NCBI GenBank assembly: GCA_944388125.1
Contig: CALXHO010000002.1
Coordinates: 1-64,000, forward strand
DNA from: an uncultured Gemmiger sp.
GTDB lineage: Bacteria > Bacillota > Clostridia > Oscillospirales > Ruminococcaceae
Direction of reading: 5' to 3'
DNA length: 64,000 nucleotides
The notes below the pieces were generated by a model. That model was not told where the DNA came from. It searched no databases and saw only the letters and a program-made list of their open reading frames with translations. Within the stretch, counting starts at the first letter, position 1, and each line of letters starts with the position of its first letter. A program made the translations under genes and the position numbers. Positions 26,598 through 33,877 of this stretch are shown piece after piece.

Positions 26598-27695
26598 ATG
26601 CACAGAGGGGGAAACAATCTGCGCCGGGCGGGGGCCATCGTTGCCTGCCTGATCGGGGCGGGCTTTGCCAGCGGCCAGGAGGTGGTGCAGTTCTTTTCCC
26701 TTTACGGCGGGCTGCGGGGCGCGCTGGGGGCCTTGCTTGCCTGTCTGGTGCTGGCCGCCGCCTGTGCCTGGATGCTGGGGGATGCCTCCGGCGGGCCGGT
26801 GTTTGTGCGCTGGTGCGGCCGTCCGGCGGGGGCGCTGCTGCAGGGGGCGGCACCGGTGTTTCTGTTCGGGGTGTACGCAGTCATGCTGTCGGGGGCGGGG
26901 GCCATGCTGGAGACGGCGTCCGGCCTGCCCGCCTGGGTGGGGCGCACCTTCCTGCTGGCGGCCACTCTGGCTACCGTGTGGGGCGGCCTGACCCGGATGA
27001 CCGAACTGCTGGGCAGGCTGGGCCCCCTCATTGCCCTGTTCGCGGTGGCGACGGGCGCTGCGGCGCTGGTATGGGGACCGCGCACCCCGCAGGCCCGGCC
27101 CGCCCTGTTGCCCCCTGTCCGCAGCTGGTGGATGGCGGCTTTGCTCTATGCCGGGTACAACTTTTACCTGCTGGTGCCTTTTTTGCAGGGGATGGGGCAG
27201 ACTGTAAAGAGGAGGGGAGAGGCTGCCCGGACGGCGCTGGCTGCCTGCGGCATCTTCGGCGCGGCACTGCTGCTGCTCCACGGCGGGCTTACCCTCTGCC
27301 CCGGGACGATGACAAGCCCTGCCCCGGCGGTGGCGCTGGCGGCGGAACTGTGGCCGCAGGCGGCCTGGGCGGCGTTGCCGGTGCTGCTGGCGGGGGTCTA
27401 CACCACCGCAGCGCCTCTGCTGTTCGGCGTCTCGGGCAGCCTGGGCGGCAGCCGGAAAGCGATGCTGGGGGCAGCGCTGGCGGGATGGGCCTGCTCCGCC
27501 CTGCCCTTTGACCGGCTGGTGGGGGGATTCTTTCCGGTGATCGGATGGTTCGGCCTGGCCATGATCGCCTGCCGTGCTGTGACGGGAGCAGGGCATCTGC
27601 TGCGCTGTTTTCTTTCCCGGGAGGAACCGTCCGCCCAGGGAAACGGAGGCGCCCCGCGGCGGACACGGCAGGATACAGGGTGGAAATGCTTGTAA
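26598..27695 (+). CDS. YkvI-like membrane permease
   Basis: A 365-residue membrane protein of the YkvI family (APC/LeuT-like fold). Its first helix carries the family signature GAGFASGQEVVQFF, an unwound glycine-rich segment typical of the substrate site. About ten hydrophobic helices follow, with the conserved YAGYNFYLLVPFLQGMG in the middle. The ATG at 26598 follows GGGAGGGGAAA. The substrate is not known for this family; amino acids are a guess based on the fold. I see no clear promoter of its own. Confidence 0.75.
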   Translation: MHRGGNNLRRAGAIVACLIGAGFASGQEVVQFFSLYGGLRGALGALLACLVLAAACAWMLGDASGGPVFVRWCGRPAGALLQGAAPVFLFGVYAVMLSGAGAMLETASGLPAWVGRTFLLAATLATVWGGLTRMTELLGRLGPLIALFAVATGAAALVWGPRTPQARPALLPPVRSWWMAALLYAGYNFYLLVPFLQGMGQTVKRRGEAARTALAACGIFGAALLLLHGGLTLCPGTMTSPAPAVALAAELWPQAAWAALPVLLAGVYTTAAPLLFGVSGSLGGSRKAMLGAALAGWACSALPFDRLVGGFFPVIGWFGLAMIACRAVTGAGHLLRCFLSREEPSAQGNGGAPRRTRQDTGWKCL

Positions 27696-27711
27696 AAATC
27701 CCGCGCCCGGC

Positions 27712-27740
27712 TTTACAAATCGCCCCAAAGCAAGTAGAAT
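27712..27740 (+). promoter_or_regulatory. Sigma-A promoter for the first DUF3048 gene
   Basis: TTTACA (27712-27717), 17 bases, TAGAAT (27735-27740). Confidence 0.7.
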
Positions 27741-27824
27741 AAAGAAAATAATGACAGCACGGTTACAGGCCCCCGGCGGGGCGGGACCTGCAAAAAACGA
27801 TCCAGAAAGAAGAGAGGACTGTCC

Positions 27825-29132
27825 ATGAAGCGTAATTTCCTTTGTATCCTGGCGGTTTTGTCGGCATGCACGATGCTGTTCTCCGCATGCAAAAAGACCG
27901 AGACGACCTCTGAGCCGACATCCCAGCCGACCCAGCAGCAGGAGGAAGTGGCCGAGCCCACTCCCACCCCGGAGCCCTACGAGGCCAATGTCCTGACCGG
28001 CGAGCCCAAGGGCGACGACTATCCCGAGGGCCAGCGCATCACGGCGGTCATGGTCAACAACATCACCGTGGCCCGTCCCCAGCGCGGCCTGTCCCGGGCA
28101 CAGATGCTCTTCGAGATCAAGGTGGAGGGCGGCATCACCCGCTTCATGCCCCTGTTCAACGACTACAAGGATATTGAGGAGCTCGGACCCGTCCGCTCCG
28201 GCCGTGACCAGTTCTTCCAGCTGATCCTGCCCTGGCAGGCGCTGTATATCCATGAGGGCGAGAGCGTCTTCATGACCGAGTACGCCAAGAACTATGAGTA
28301 CGGCCTGCTCAACAACACCGACGCCGCCAACGGCTACCGCGACTATGACCGCGTCAACTGGCAGGGCCTGAGCTACGGCAACGGTCTGGCGCTGGAGCAC
28401 ACCATGTACACCAGCGGCGAGAATATCGGCAAGTATATTGAGAACAACGACGTCGATATGAACCGCACCTACAACTCCACCTTCTTCAACTTTGTGGACT
28501 ACCGCGACGAGAACCCTGTCCGTGACCTGACCAACAGCCCGGACAGCGCCTACAGTGACAAGTACGGCCCGGTGGTTTCTGACGGCGAGTATGTGGCCAT
28601 CACCCACAGCGCCAGCTACAAGACCCGCTTCCTGTACGATGAGGGCACCACCACCTACAAGATGCAGCAGTACTACTCCACCGACGGTTCCTGGCGGGAC
28701 ACCATCGATGAGGAATACGACCAGCAGCTGGCTTTCACCAACCTGATCATCCTCTACACCGACTTCCAGGCCTACCCCGGCGACAGCCATGACATCCAGG
28801 ATGTGGAGTACGGCAACGGCGGCATCGGCTATTACTGCTACGGCGGCAAGATCGAGAAGATCTACTGGCAGAAGGGCACCCCGCTGGAGGCCCTGCGCCT
28901 GTACTACCTGACCGAGGACGGCCAGTGCAGCGATCAGCAGCTGCCCGTCAACATCGGCAAGAGCTACGTCACCATCGTGGACGTGGACGAGGCCGTCAAT
29001 CTGCAGACCGGCACGCTGGCGGATTTCGATTTGAACAAGAGCGATGCAGCCACCACCGAGCAGGTCGTGGATGAGGAAGCGGTGGAAGCCGGCGAGGGCT
29101 CTACCGATTCTGTCAGCGATTACGTTGACTGA
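27825..29132 (+). CDS. DUF3048 (YerB-like) lipoprotein
   Basis: A 435-residue predicted lipoprotein with lipobox LFSAC (lipid Cys at residue 22). A Thr/Pro/Gln/Glu-rich spacer to about residue 53 is followed by the DUF3048 N-terminal domain. Its landmarks are NNITVARPQRGLSRAQMLFEIKVEGGITRF and LGPVRSGRDQF. A C-terminal domain carries the conserved GGKIEKIYWQKG. B. subtilis YerB is the best-known relative; its function is unsettled. The ATG follows AAGAGAGGAC. The gene has its own promoter and terminator and is followed by a shorter paralogue. Confidence 0.85.
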   Translation: MKRNFLCILAVLSACTMLFSACKKTETTSEPTSQPTQQQEEVAEPTPTPEPYEANVLTGEPKGDDYPEGQRITAVMVNNITVARPQRGLSRAQMLFEIKVEGGITRFMPLFNDYKDIEELGPVRSGRDQFFQLILPWQALYIHEGESVFMTEYAKNYEYGLLNNTDAANGYRDYDRVNWQGLSYGNGLALEHTMYTSGENIGKYIENNDVDMNRTYNSTFFNFVDYRDENPVRDLTNSPDSAYSDKYGPVVSDGEYVAITHSASYKTRFLYDEGTTTYKMQQYYSTDGSWRDTIDEEYDQQLAFTNLIILYTDFQAYPGDSHDIQDVEYGNGGIGYYCYGGKIEKIYWQKGTPLEALRLYYLTEDGQCSDQQLPVNIGKSYVTIVDVDEAVNLQTGTLADFDLNKSDAATTEQVVDEEAVEAGEGSTDSVSDYVD

Positions 29133-29143
29133 TCACGCAATCT

Positions 29144-29197
29144 GAAAAGGGAACCGCCAGGGGCCGCATGCCGGCCGTTGGCGGATTCCCCTTTTTG
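29144..29197 (+). terminator. Terminator after the first DUF3048 gene
   Basis: AAAAGGGAACCGCCA (from 29145) pairs with TGGCGGATTCCCCTTTT (to 29195), followed by TTGC. Confidence 0.8.
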
Positions 29198-29266
29198 CAT
29201 TTTCCGGGCAGGTGCGAAACCGGTCGAATCCATGCCCTGCCCAAAACCCAAGCGAGGTAATTTGTG

Positions 29267-30505
29267 ATGAGACGATTCCCGGCCGCTGTGCTGGCGGCAA
29301 CTCTGGCGCTGTCCCTGGCGGGATGCAGCTTTTTCGGCGGGGAGCCCTCCTCCGCAACCCCGGAGACTTCCCCCACCGCAACGCCCGAACCCACCCCCAC
29401 GCCGGTGCCCGGCATCAACATGCTCACCGGGGAGGAGGACCCTGACGGCAGCCTGCGGGGCAAGCGCCCGGTGGCGGTGCAGATCCGCACCGGGGACGGC
29501 ACCCTGCCCCAGTGGGGGATCGCCCGGGCCGATCTGGTCATCGAGGGCGTGACCGAGGGCAGCACCGCCGGAATGCTGGCGGTGTTCCCCAGTGTGGACT
29601 CCATCAGCAAGGCAGGCCCTGTGGCGCCCGGCCGGGACCTGATGCTTCAGTTTGCCCTGCCGCTCAATGCCATTCCGGTGCATATCGACAAGAACGTCTA
29701 CGCCTACAACCTGCTCAATGTGCTGAGCTATCAGGATGTGGACGGCTACCACACCGGCACCGCCGCCTTTGCCTTTGACGCCGACCGTCAGGCCAGCGGC
29801 TACCGGGAGGAAAACTGCTGGTATACCACCGGGGACCTCATCCAGGGAGGCCTCGGCCTCTACGGCACCTCCGCCGAGGGGGACACCATCCAGCTGTTTG
29901 ATTTCGGCCAGCGCCCCGATCCGGAGACCCGCAACGCCACCGAGCTGCACATCACCTTCTCGGACGGCGACACCGAGGGGTTCTATTACTCGGTGAACGA
30001 CGGCGTCTACTTCAAGACCAACACCGACGGTTCCGAGGCCATGGATGCCGACGCAGGCCAGCAGGCGGCCTTCACCAATGTGTTTGTGCTGTATGCTTCC
30101 TCCGGCGTCAAGGATGACGGCTATACCCGCCAGTATGATCTGTCCGGCGGCACCGGCCTCTACCTGACCAGGGGCGGCTGGCAGGAGATCCGCTGGACCA
30201 AGGGGGATGCCACCGCGCCGCTGGTACTCACCGACCTGGAGGGCAACAGCCTGACCGTCAACCGCGGCAAGAGCTTCATCGGCATCTGGGGCGGCTACTA
30301 CGGCCAGGCCCTGCGCGTCGTGGCCGAGGACGGAACCGAGCAGGCCCTGCCCGCCAAGCCCGCCCTGCTGGAGTCCGGCATCAGCGATGAGGCCGCGGCC
30401 CAGGCCAAGCAGGACTACGATGCCTACCAGGCCCAGCTGGCTGCCCAGATGCAGCCGGAGAGCGATTCCGCCGGGGAAGGGGATACGGCCTCCTCCGAAG
30501 GCTGA
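29267..30505 (+). CDS. Second DUF3048-like lipoprotein
   Basis: A 412-residue diverged copy of the preceding protein. The lipobox is LSLAGC, followed by a Ser/Pro/Thr-rich linker (PTATPEPTPTPVPG). The shared domain pattern is visible: NMLTGEE, a WGIARADLVIEGVTEGSTAGMLAVF block aligned with the ARPQRGLSRAQ block of its neighbour, AGPVAPGRDLMLQFALPL, and the C-terminal RGGWQEIRWTKGD. It lacks the GGITRF and GPVRS wording of canonical DUF3048, so it may have another ligand. ATG 29267 is 9 bases after GAGG; the adjoining GTG at 29264 is possible. Confidence 0.72.
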   Translation: MRRFPAAVLAATLALSLAGCSFFGGEPSSATPETSPTATPEPTPTPVPGINMLTGEEDPDGSLRGKRPVAVQIRTGDGTLPQWGIARADLVIEGVTEGSTAGMLAVFPSVDSISKAGPVAPGRDLMLQFALPLNAIPVHIDKNVYAYNLLNVLSYQDVDGYHTGTAAFAFDADRQASGYREENCWYTTGDLIQGGLGLYGTSAEGDTIQLFDFGQRPDPETRNATELHITFSDGDTEGFYYSVNDGVYFKTNTDGSEAMDADAGQQAAFTNVFVLYASSGVKDDGYTRQYDLSGGTGLYLTRGGWQEIRWTKGDATAPLVLTDLEGNSLTVNRGKSFIGIWGGYYGQALRVVAEDGTEQALPAKPALLESGISDEAAAQAKQDYDAYQAQLAAQMQPESDSAGEGDTASSEG

Positions 30506-30533
30506 TCCCCGCGATCGATACAAACCCTACAGC

Positions 30534-30569
30534 AAAGCCCCGCTCCCCATTGGGGGAGCGGGGCTTTTT
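30534..30569. terminator. Terminator between convergent genes
   Basis: AAAGCCCCGCTCCCC (30534-30548) pairs with 30553-30567 around a short loop, then TTTG. Confidence 0.9.
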
Positions 30570-30626
30570 GCAGCTTTTGGGTTTGCAGCAGGGCGGTTCC
30601 GGGAAAATTAGGAGAAGCGTCCTGCC

Positions 30627-31274
30627 TCAGTCCTCGGCCTCCTCCACGCCGTCCAGATAGCCTTCCGGCACTACGTCGAAGGCCTCCACCAGCTTGTCGC
30701 GCATCCACATCTCGGCGTCGCAGCGCACCGAGTAGCCTGCGCCGGGATCGGTCATCCATTCCTCCGGCTTGCGCTGGGGCAGGGCGTGCTGGGCCAGCAT
30801 GCTCATGATGACGCCGCCGTGGGTGATGCAGGCGGCCTCCTCGGTGTGGGTCCTGAACATATACTCAAACAGTTTCATCAGCATTTCGCCGGTGCGGCGG
30901 TAGAAGGCCGCCCGGTCCTCGGCTCCCTCGGGCACATCGTGGCTGGTGGGGTCCATCCATTTGGCAAAGGCGGGGTCCTTGACCAGCTCGTTGAGGGGGC
31001 GGTTTTCAAACACGCCGAAAGCCATCTCCCGCAGGTCCTGCAGCTCGATCACCTTCACGCCGGGGAAGAGGATCTCCGCCGTCTCCAGCGCACGGCGCAT
31101 GGGGGACGAAAAGACCAGGGGGACCTGGGGATAGGCAAACTGCCGCTTGAGGTCCGCAAGCTGAGCGCGGCCCTGGTCACACAGGGGCAGGTCGGTGCCG
31201 CTGCCGATGTAGCGGCCGTCCAGGTTGCCGGCCGTCAGGCCGTGGCGGATCAGATGCAGTTTGTAGTATTTCAA
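30627..31274 (-). CDS. Histidine phosphatase family protein (phosphoglycerate mutase-like)
   Basis: A 215-residue member of the histidine phosphatase superfamily. The catalytic motif LIRHGLTAGN lies at residues 9-18. The family elements LCDQGRAQLADL, FSSPMRRALETAEIL, a glutamate in LREMAFGVFENRPL and the second histidine in ITHGGVIMS are all present. Such proteins dephosphorylate small metabolites; cobalamin-pathway or sugar-phosphate substrates are possible. The TTG start at 31274 is chosen because AGGAGG stands 7 bases before it. Monocistronic. Confidence 0.85.
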   Translation of the reverse strand: MKYYKLHLIRHGLTAGNLDGRYIGSGTDLPLCDQGRAQLADLKRQFAYPQVPLVFSSPMRRALETAEILFPGVKVIELQDLREMAFGVFENRPLNELVKDPAFAKWMDPTSHDVPEGAEDRAAFYRRTGEMLMKLFEYMFRTHTEEAACITHGGVIMSMLAQHALPQRKPEEWMTDPGAGYSVRCDAEMWMRDKLVEAFDVVPEGYLDGVEEAED

Positions 31275-31350
31275 GATGGTTCCTCCTTGTACAGCAAGAG
31301 CGGCGGCGCCGGCAGAATGCCCGCAGAACGGGGGATCCGGCACCGGTAAA

Positions 31351-31370
31351 TTATTACAATTTTATTACAA
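31351..31370. repeat. Tandem TTATTACAA repeats
   Basis: TTATTACAA occurs at 31351-31359 and 31362-31370, an exact 11-base period, in an AT-rich divergent promoter region. This is a possible binding site for a dimeric regulator. Confidence 0.45.
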
Positions 31371-31383
31371 AATAAAAAGAGGA

Positions 31384-31411
31384 TTTACTGGATAATTTTT
31401 CCGGGTACAAT
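31384..31411 (+). promoter_or_regulatory. Possible upstream promoter of the XRE gene
   Basis: TTTACT (31384-31389), 16 bases, TACAAT (31406-31411). Confidence 0.5.
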
Positions 31412-31468
31412 ATTTGCACACGCAGTGCCGCGTATATGTCTATATCTTGTCCCACTTTTTATCAAACC

Positions 31469-31495
31469 GTCAAACTGTCAAAAACGGGTGTCAAA
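31469..31495 (+). promoter_or_regulatory. Three GTCAAA repeats before the XRE promoter
   Basis: GTCAAA occurs at 31469, 31477 and 31490, just upstream of the -35. They could be operator half-sites for the XRE protein itself. Confidence 0.4.
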
Positions 31496-31512
31496 ACTTG
31501 GCGGTTTTTGTA

Positions 31513-31541
31513 TTTACAAAATGTTTTTGCAAAGATATAAT
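31513..31541 (+). promoter_or_regulatory. Sigma-A promoter for the XRE gene
   Basis: TTTACA (31513-31518), 17 bases, TATAAT (31536-31541), giving a leader of about 85 bases. Confidence 0.8.
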
Positions 31542-31634
31542 GTACAGCACGTAGAACAAATTCGGGCACGGCCGTATTGCGCCCATGCGGAGGGCGCGGC
31601 GCAACAGCTGCCCGGGCAAGGACGGCAGGAAATC

Positions 31635-32324
31635 ATGGCGATGGAATTCAATCGCATCATCACGTTGCTGCGGAAAGAACGCGGGATCACCCAAAAGCAG
31701 GCGGCACAGGACCTGGGAATTTCTCAGGCCCAGCTTTCCCATTACGAAAAGGGAATCCGGGAGTGCGGCCTGGAATTTGTGGTGCAGGTGGCGGACTATT
31801 ACAACGTGTCCTGTGATTATCTGCTGGGCCGCAGCGCCGAGCGCAGCGGTCAGACCATCCGGGTGGAGGATCTGCCGGACACGGCGTCTCCCACCGACAG
31901 CATCTATCGCGGCAGCGTCCTGCCCGTCATGTACAAAAAGCTGATCGAGAATTCCCTGGATATCCTGTTTGACAAGCTGGCCGTCTGCAAGGACAAGGAC
32001 CTTGTCACGGCGGTCAGCAACTATCTGATGCTGGCGGTCTACCGGATGTTCCGCCACCTGTATCAGGCATCGCCCAAGAATGTGGCCAGCATGTTCCGGG
32101 TCAGCCGGGCGCGCTGGCAGGGCTATACCGACGCCGCCATGCATGCGGCGGAAGGCGACCTGCTGGCCCAGCTTTCGGGGGAGGACGGTGCCCAGGCGGC
32201 CCGGGCAGCTTCGCAGCTGGATATGACCACCACCAGCCTGACCACCGATTATCCCCGCCACGCCACCAGCCTGCTCAACCTCATCAAGAACAGCGAGGAA
32301 GCCGTCCGCAGCCTGCAGCGCTGA
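31635..32324 (+). CDS. XRE-family transcriptional regulator with long C-terminal domain
   Basis: A 229-residue DNA-binding protein. Residues about 6-60 form a Cro/CI helix-turn-helix: ITLLRKERGITQKQAAQDLGISQAQLSHYEKG. This is followed by VQVADYYNVSCDYLLGRS, the usual end of an XRE domain. The remaining 160 residues are helical and unassigned; they contain no peptidase or sensor motif that I recognise. ATG 31635 follows CAGGAAATC; the frame continues upstream but through the promoter. The target is probably its own AT-rich promoter. Confidence 0.85.
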   Translation: MAMEFNRIITLLRKERGITQKQAAQDLGISQAQLSHYEKGIRECGLEFVVQVADYYNVSCDYLLGRSAERSGQTIRVEDLPDTASPTDSIYRGSVLPVMYKKLIENSLDILFDKLAVCKDKDLVTAVSNYLMLAVYRMFRHLYQASPKNVASMFRVSRARWQGYTDAAMHAAEGDLLAQLSGEDGAQAARAASQLDMTTTSLTTDYPRHATSLLNLIKNSEEAVRSLQR

Positions 32325-32355
32325 GAGAGACGGGACCAGTCCGCCGTACAGTTCG

Positions 32356-32398
32356 CACCGCACGACAACCCATAGGGGGAGCCGTGCGGTGATTTTTT
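32356..32398 (+). terminator. Terminator of the XRE gene
   Basis: CACCGCACG (32356-32364) pairs with CGTGCGGTG (32383-32391), followed by ATTTTTT. Confidence 0.85.
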
Positions 32399-32401
32399 GT
32401 A

Positions 32402-32653
32402 TTACAGCAGGCTGATGGCCTTGCGGCAGGCCGCACAGATGTGCTGGCCGCGGAACTCCACCGTGTCGGTGGTGACCTCCCCGCAGAAGTCGCAGCTTCC
32501 GGCGGGACGGTACTTGCGCAGGATGATGGCGTTGCCCTCGGTAAAGATCTCGAGGGGGGTATCGGTGCCGATGCCGAAGCTCTTGCGCAGCTCCTTGGGC
32601 AGTACGATGCGCCCCAGATTGTCGGTATTGCGGATGATACCGGTGGATTTCAT
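32402..32653 (-). CDS. AbrB/SpoVT-type regulator with C-terminal zinc ribbon
   Basis: An 83-residue protein. The N-terminal half is an AbrB/MazE-like swapped-hairpin DNA-binding domain: MKSTGIIRNTDNLGRIVLPKELRKSFGI, then LEIFTEGNAIILRKY. The C-terminal half has two CxxC pairs (CDFC and CAAC, about 20 residues apart), a likely zinc ribbon. AbrB-type proteins control growth-transition genes in Firmicutes. ATG 32653 follows AAGGAAGG. Its promoter has a perfect TTGACA/TGTCAA palindrome over the -35, which could be an operator. Confidence 0.88.
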   Translation of the reverse strand: MKSTGIIRNTDNLGRIVLPKELRKSFGIGTDTPLEIFTEGNAIILRKYRPAGSCDFCGEVTTDTVEFRGQHICAACRKAISLL

Positions 32654-32753
32654 GGATGTGACCTTCCTTTCCCTCTGTGCATCGGGTCGGGGGATTCGAT
32701 GCATCGCCAAATATACGGGCCTTTCGACGGAAAAGCCCCAACTTCTTGTGGAT

Positions 32754-32782
32754 AGTATACGATTTCTTGACAAAAATGTCAA
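32754..32782 (-). promoter_or_regulatory. Consensus promoter with palindromic operator for the AbrB-like gene
   Basis: Minus strand TTGACA (32782-32777), 17 bases, TATACT (32759-32754). TTGACA-aaaa-TGTCAA (32767-32782) is a perfect inverted repeat covering the -35. Confidence 0.85.
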
Positions 32783-32857
32783 TATTTGGAAGATGTGGAT
32801 TTTTTGAACATTTTGTGACAATTTCAGACCGGGCCGACGGGGGAGAGAATATCCCGC

Positions 32858-32886
32858 TTTGCATTTGCAGCCGTTTGCGGTATACT
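32858..32886 (+). promoter_or_regulatory. Promoter for the aldose epimerase gene
   Basis: TTTGCA (32858-32863), 17 bases, TATACT (32881-32886). The rest of the gap between 32654 and 32975 holds only this and the divergent AbrB promoter. Confidence 0.65.
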
Positions 32887-32975
32887 GAAGGAAACGCATT
32901 GCCGGAAAAGATCCGCCCGGATACCGCGCCGCAATCGGCCGAACCGGGCGCAAAATGAGCCGAGGAGGTAATCCC

Positions 32976-33860
32976 ATGCAGTATTCCATTGAAAATGAGT
33001 TTATCCGTCTGACTGTTGAGAGCAAGGGCGCCGAGGTGTACAGCGTCGTCAACAAGCACACCGGGGCCGAGATGCTCTGGAACGGCGACCCGTCCGTCTG
33101 GCCGCGCCGGGCCCCCATCTTGTTCCCCTACACCGGCAAGCTGACCGGCGGCAAGATGATTGCCAAGGGACTGGAGTATCAGGGTCCGCAGCATGGCTTT
33201 GCCCGGGATGTGGAGCACACCCTGGTCCGCCATACCGACGACGTGCTGGAGTTTGAGCTTCATGCCGACAGCCAGACGCTGCCCATCTGGCCCTACGCCT
33301 TTGTGCTGCGCTCCACCTTCACGCTGGAGGAGCGCACCGTCCACCACAAGCTGACGGTGGAAAACCCCGTGGAGCCCATGCTGCGGTTCGGCATCGGCTT
33401 CCATCCCGGCTTTGTCATCCCCTTTGATGACAAGCACAAGACCGAGGACTATGAGTTCCGCTTTGATGAGATCGAGTCCCCCCTGTGCGTCAGCGCCCTG
33501 CCCGACGGCCTGCTGGAGGGAGACAAGTATTATTACCTGGCCCGCAACACCCGCCGCATCCCGCTGACCGACGACCTGTTTGACAATGACAGCCACTGCA
33601 TGGTCAACCTGCGCAGCAAGTCCCTGGCCATCGTGGAGAAGGACACCGGCCGCCGCATCAGCTGCGATATTGAGGGCTATCCCTATGTGCTGATCTGGTC
33701 CAAGCCCATCAAGCCGCTGCGCTTTGTCTGCATCGAGCCTTGGCAGAGCCTGACCGGCGAGGCAAACGGCCCCCTGGAATGGGAATCCCGTCCCTGCGCC
33801 GCCAGCCTGAAACAGGGCGAGAGCTGGTCCACCACCATGTCCACCACCTTTGACCGGTAA
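32976..33860 (+). CDS. Aldose 1-epimerase family protein (LacX-like)
   Basis: A 294-residue galactose-mutarotase-fold protein of the LacX type. Landmarks are NGDPSVWPRRAPILFPYTGKL near the N-terminus, the active-site histidine in GPQHGFARD, a second in FGIGFHPGF and the C-terminal CIEPWQSLTG, where the glutamate would act as base. These enzymes equilibrate sugar anomers. ATG 32976 follows GAGGAGG by 8 bases; the ATG at 32955 lacks a site. It lies 17 bases before a membrane protein gene of different base composition. Confidence 0.88.
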   Translation: MQYSIENEFIRLTVESKGAEVYSVVNKHTGAEMLWNGDPSVWPRRAPILFPYTGKLTGGKMIAKGLEYQGPQHGFARDVEHTLVRHTDDVLEFELHADSQTLPIWPYAFVLRSTFTLEERTVHHKLTVENPVEPMLRFGIGFHPGFVIPFDDKHKTEDYEFRFDEIESPLCVSALPDGLLEGDKYYYLARNTRRIPLTDDLFDNDSHCMVNLRSKSLAIVEKDTGRRISCDIEGYPYVLIWSKPIKPLRFVCIEPWQSLTGEANGPLEWESRPCAASLKQGESWSTTMSTTFDR

Positions 33861-33877
33861 CACGCGGGAGGAAAAGT

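Noticed and set aside
31425..31634. 70-residue N-terminal extension of the XRE regulator
   Set aside because: It runs through a consensus-like promoter and has no ribosome binding site. The helix-turn-helix starts directly after ATG 31635.
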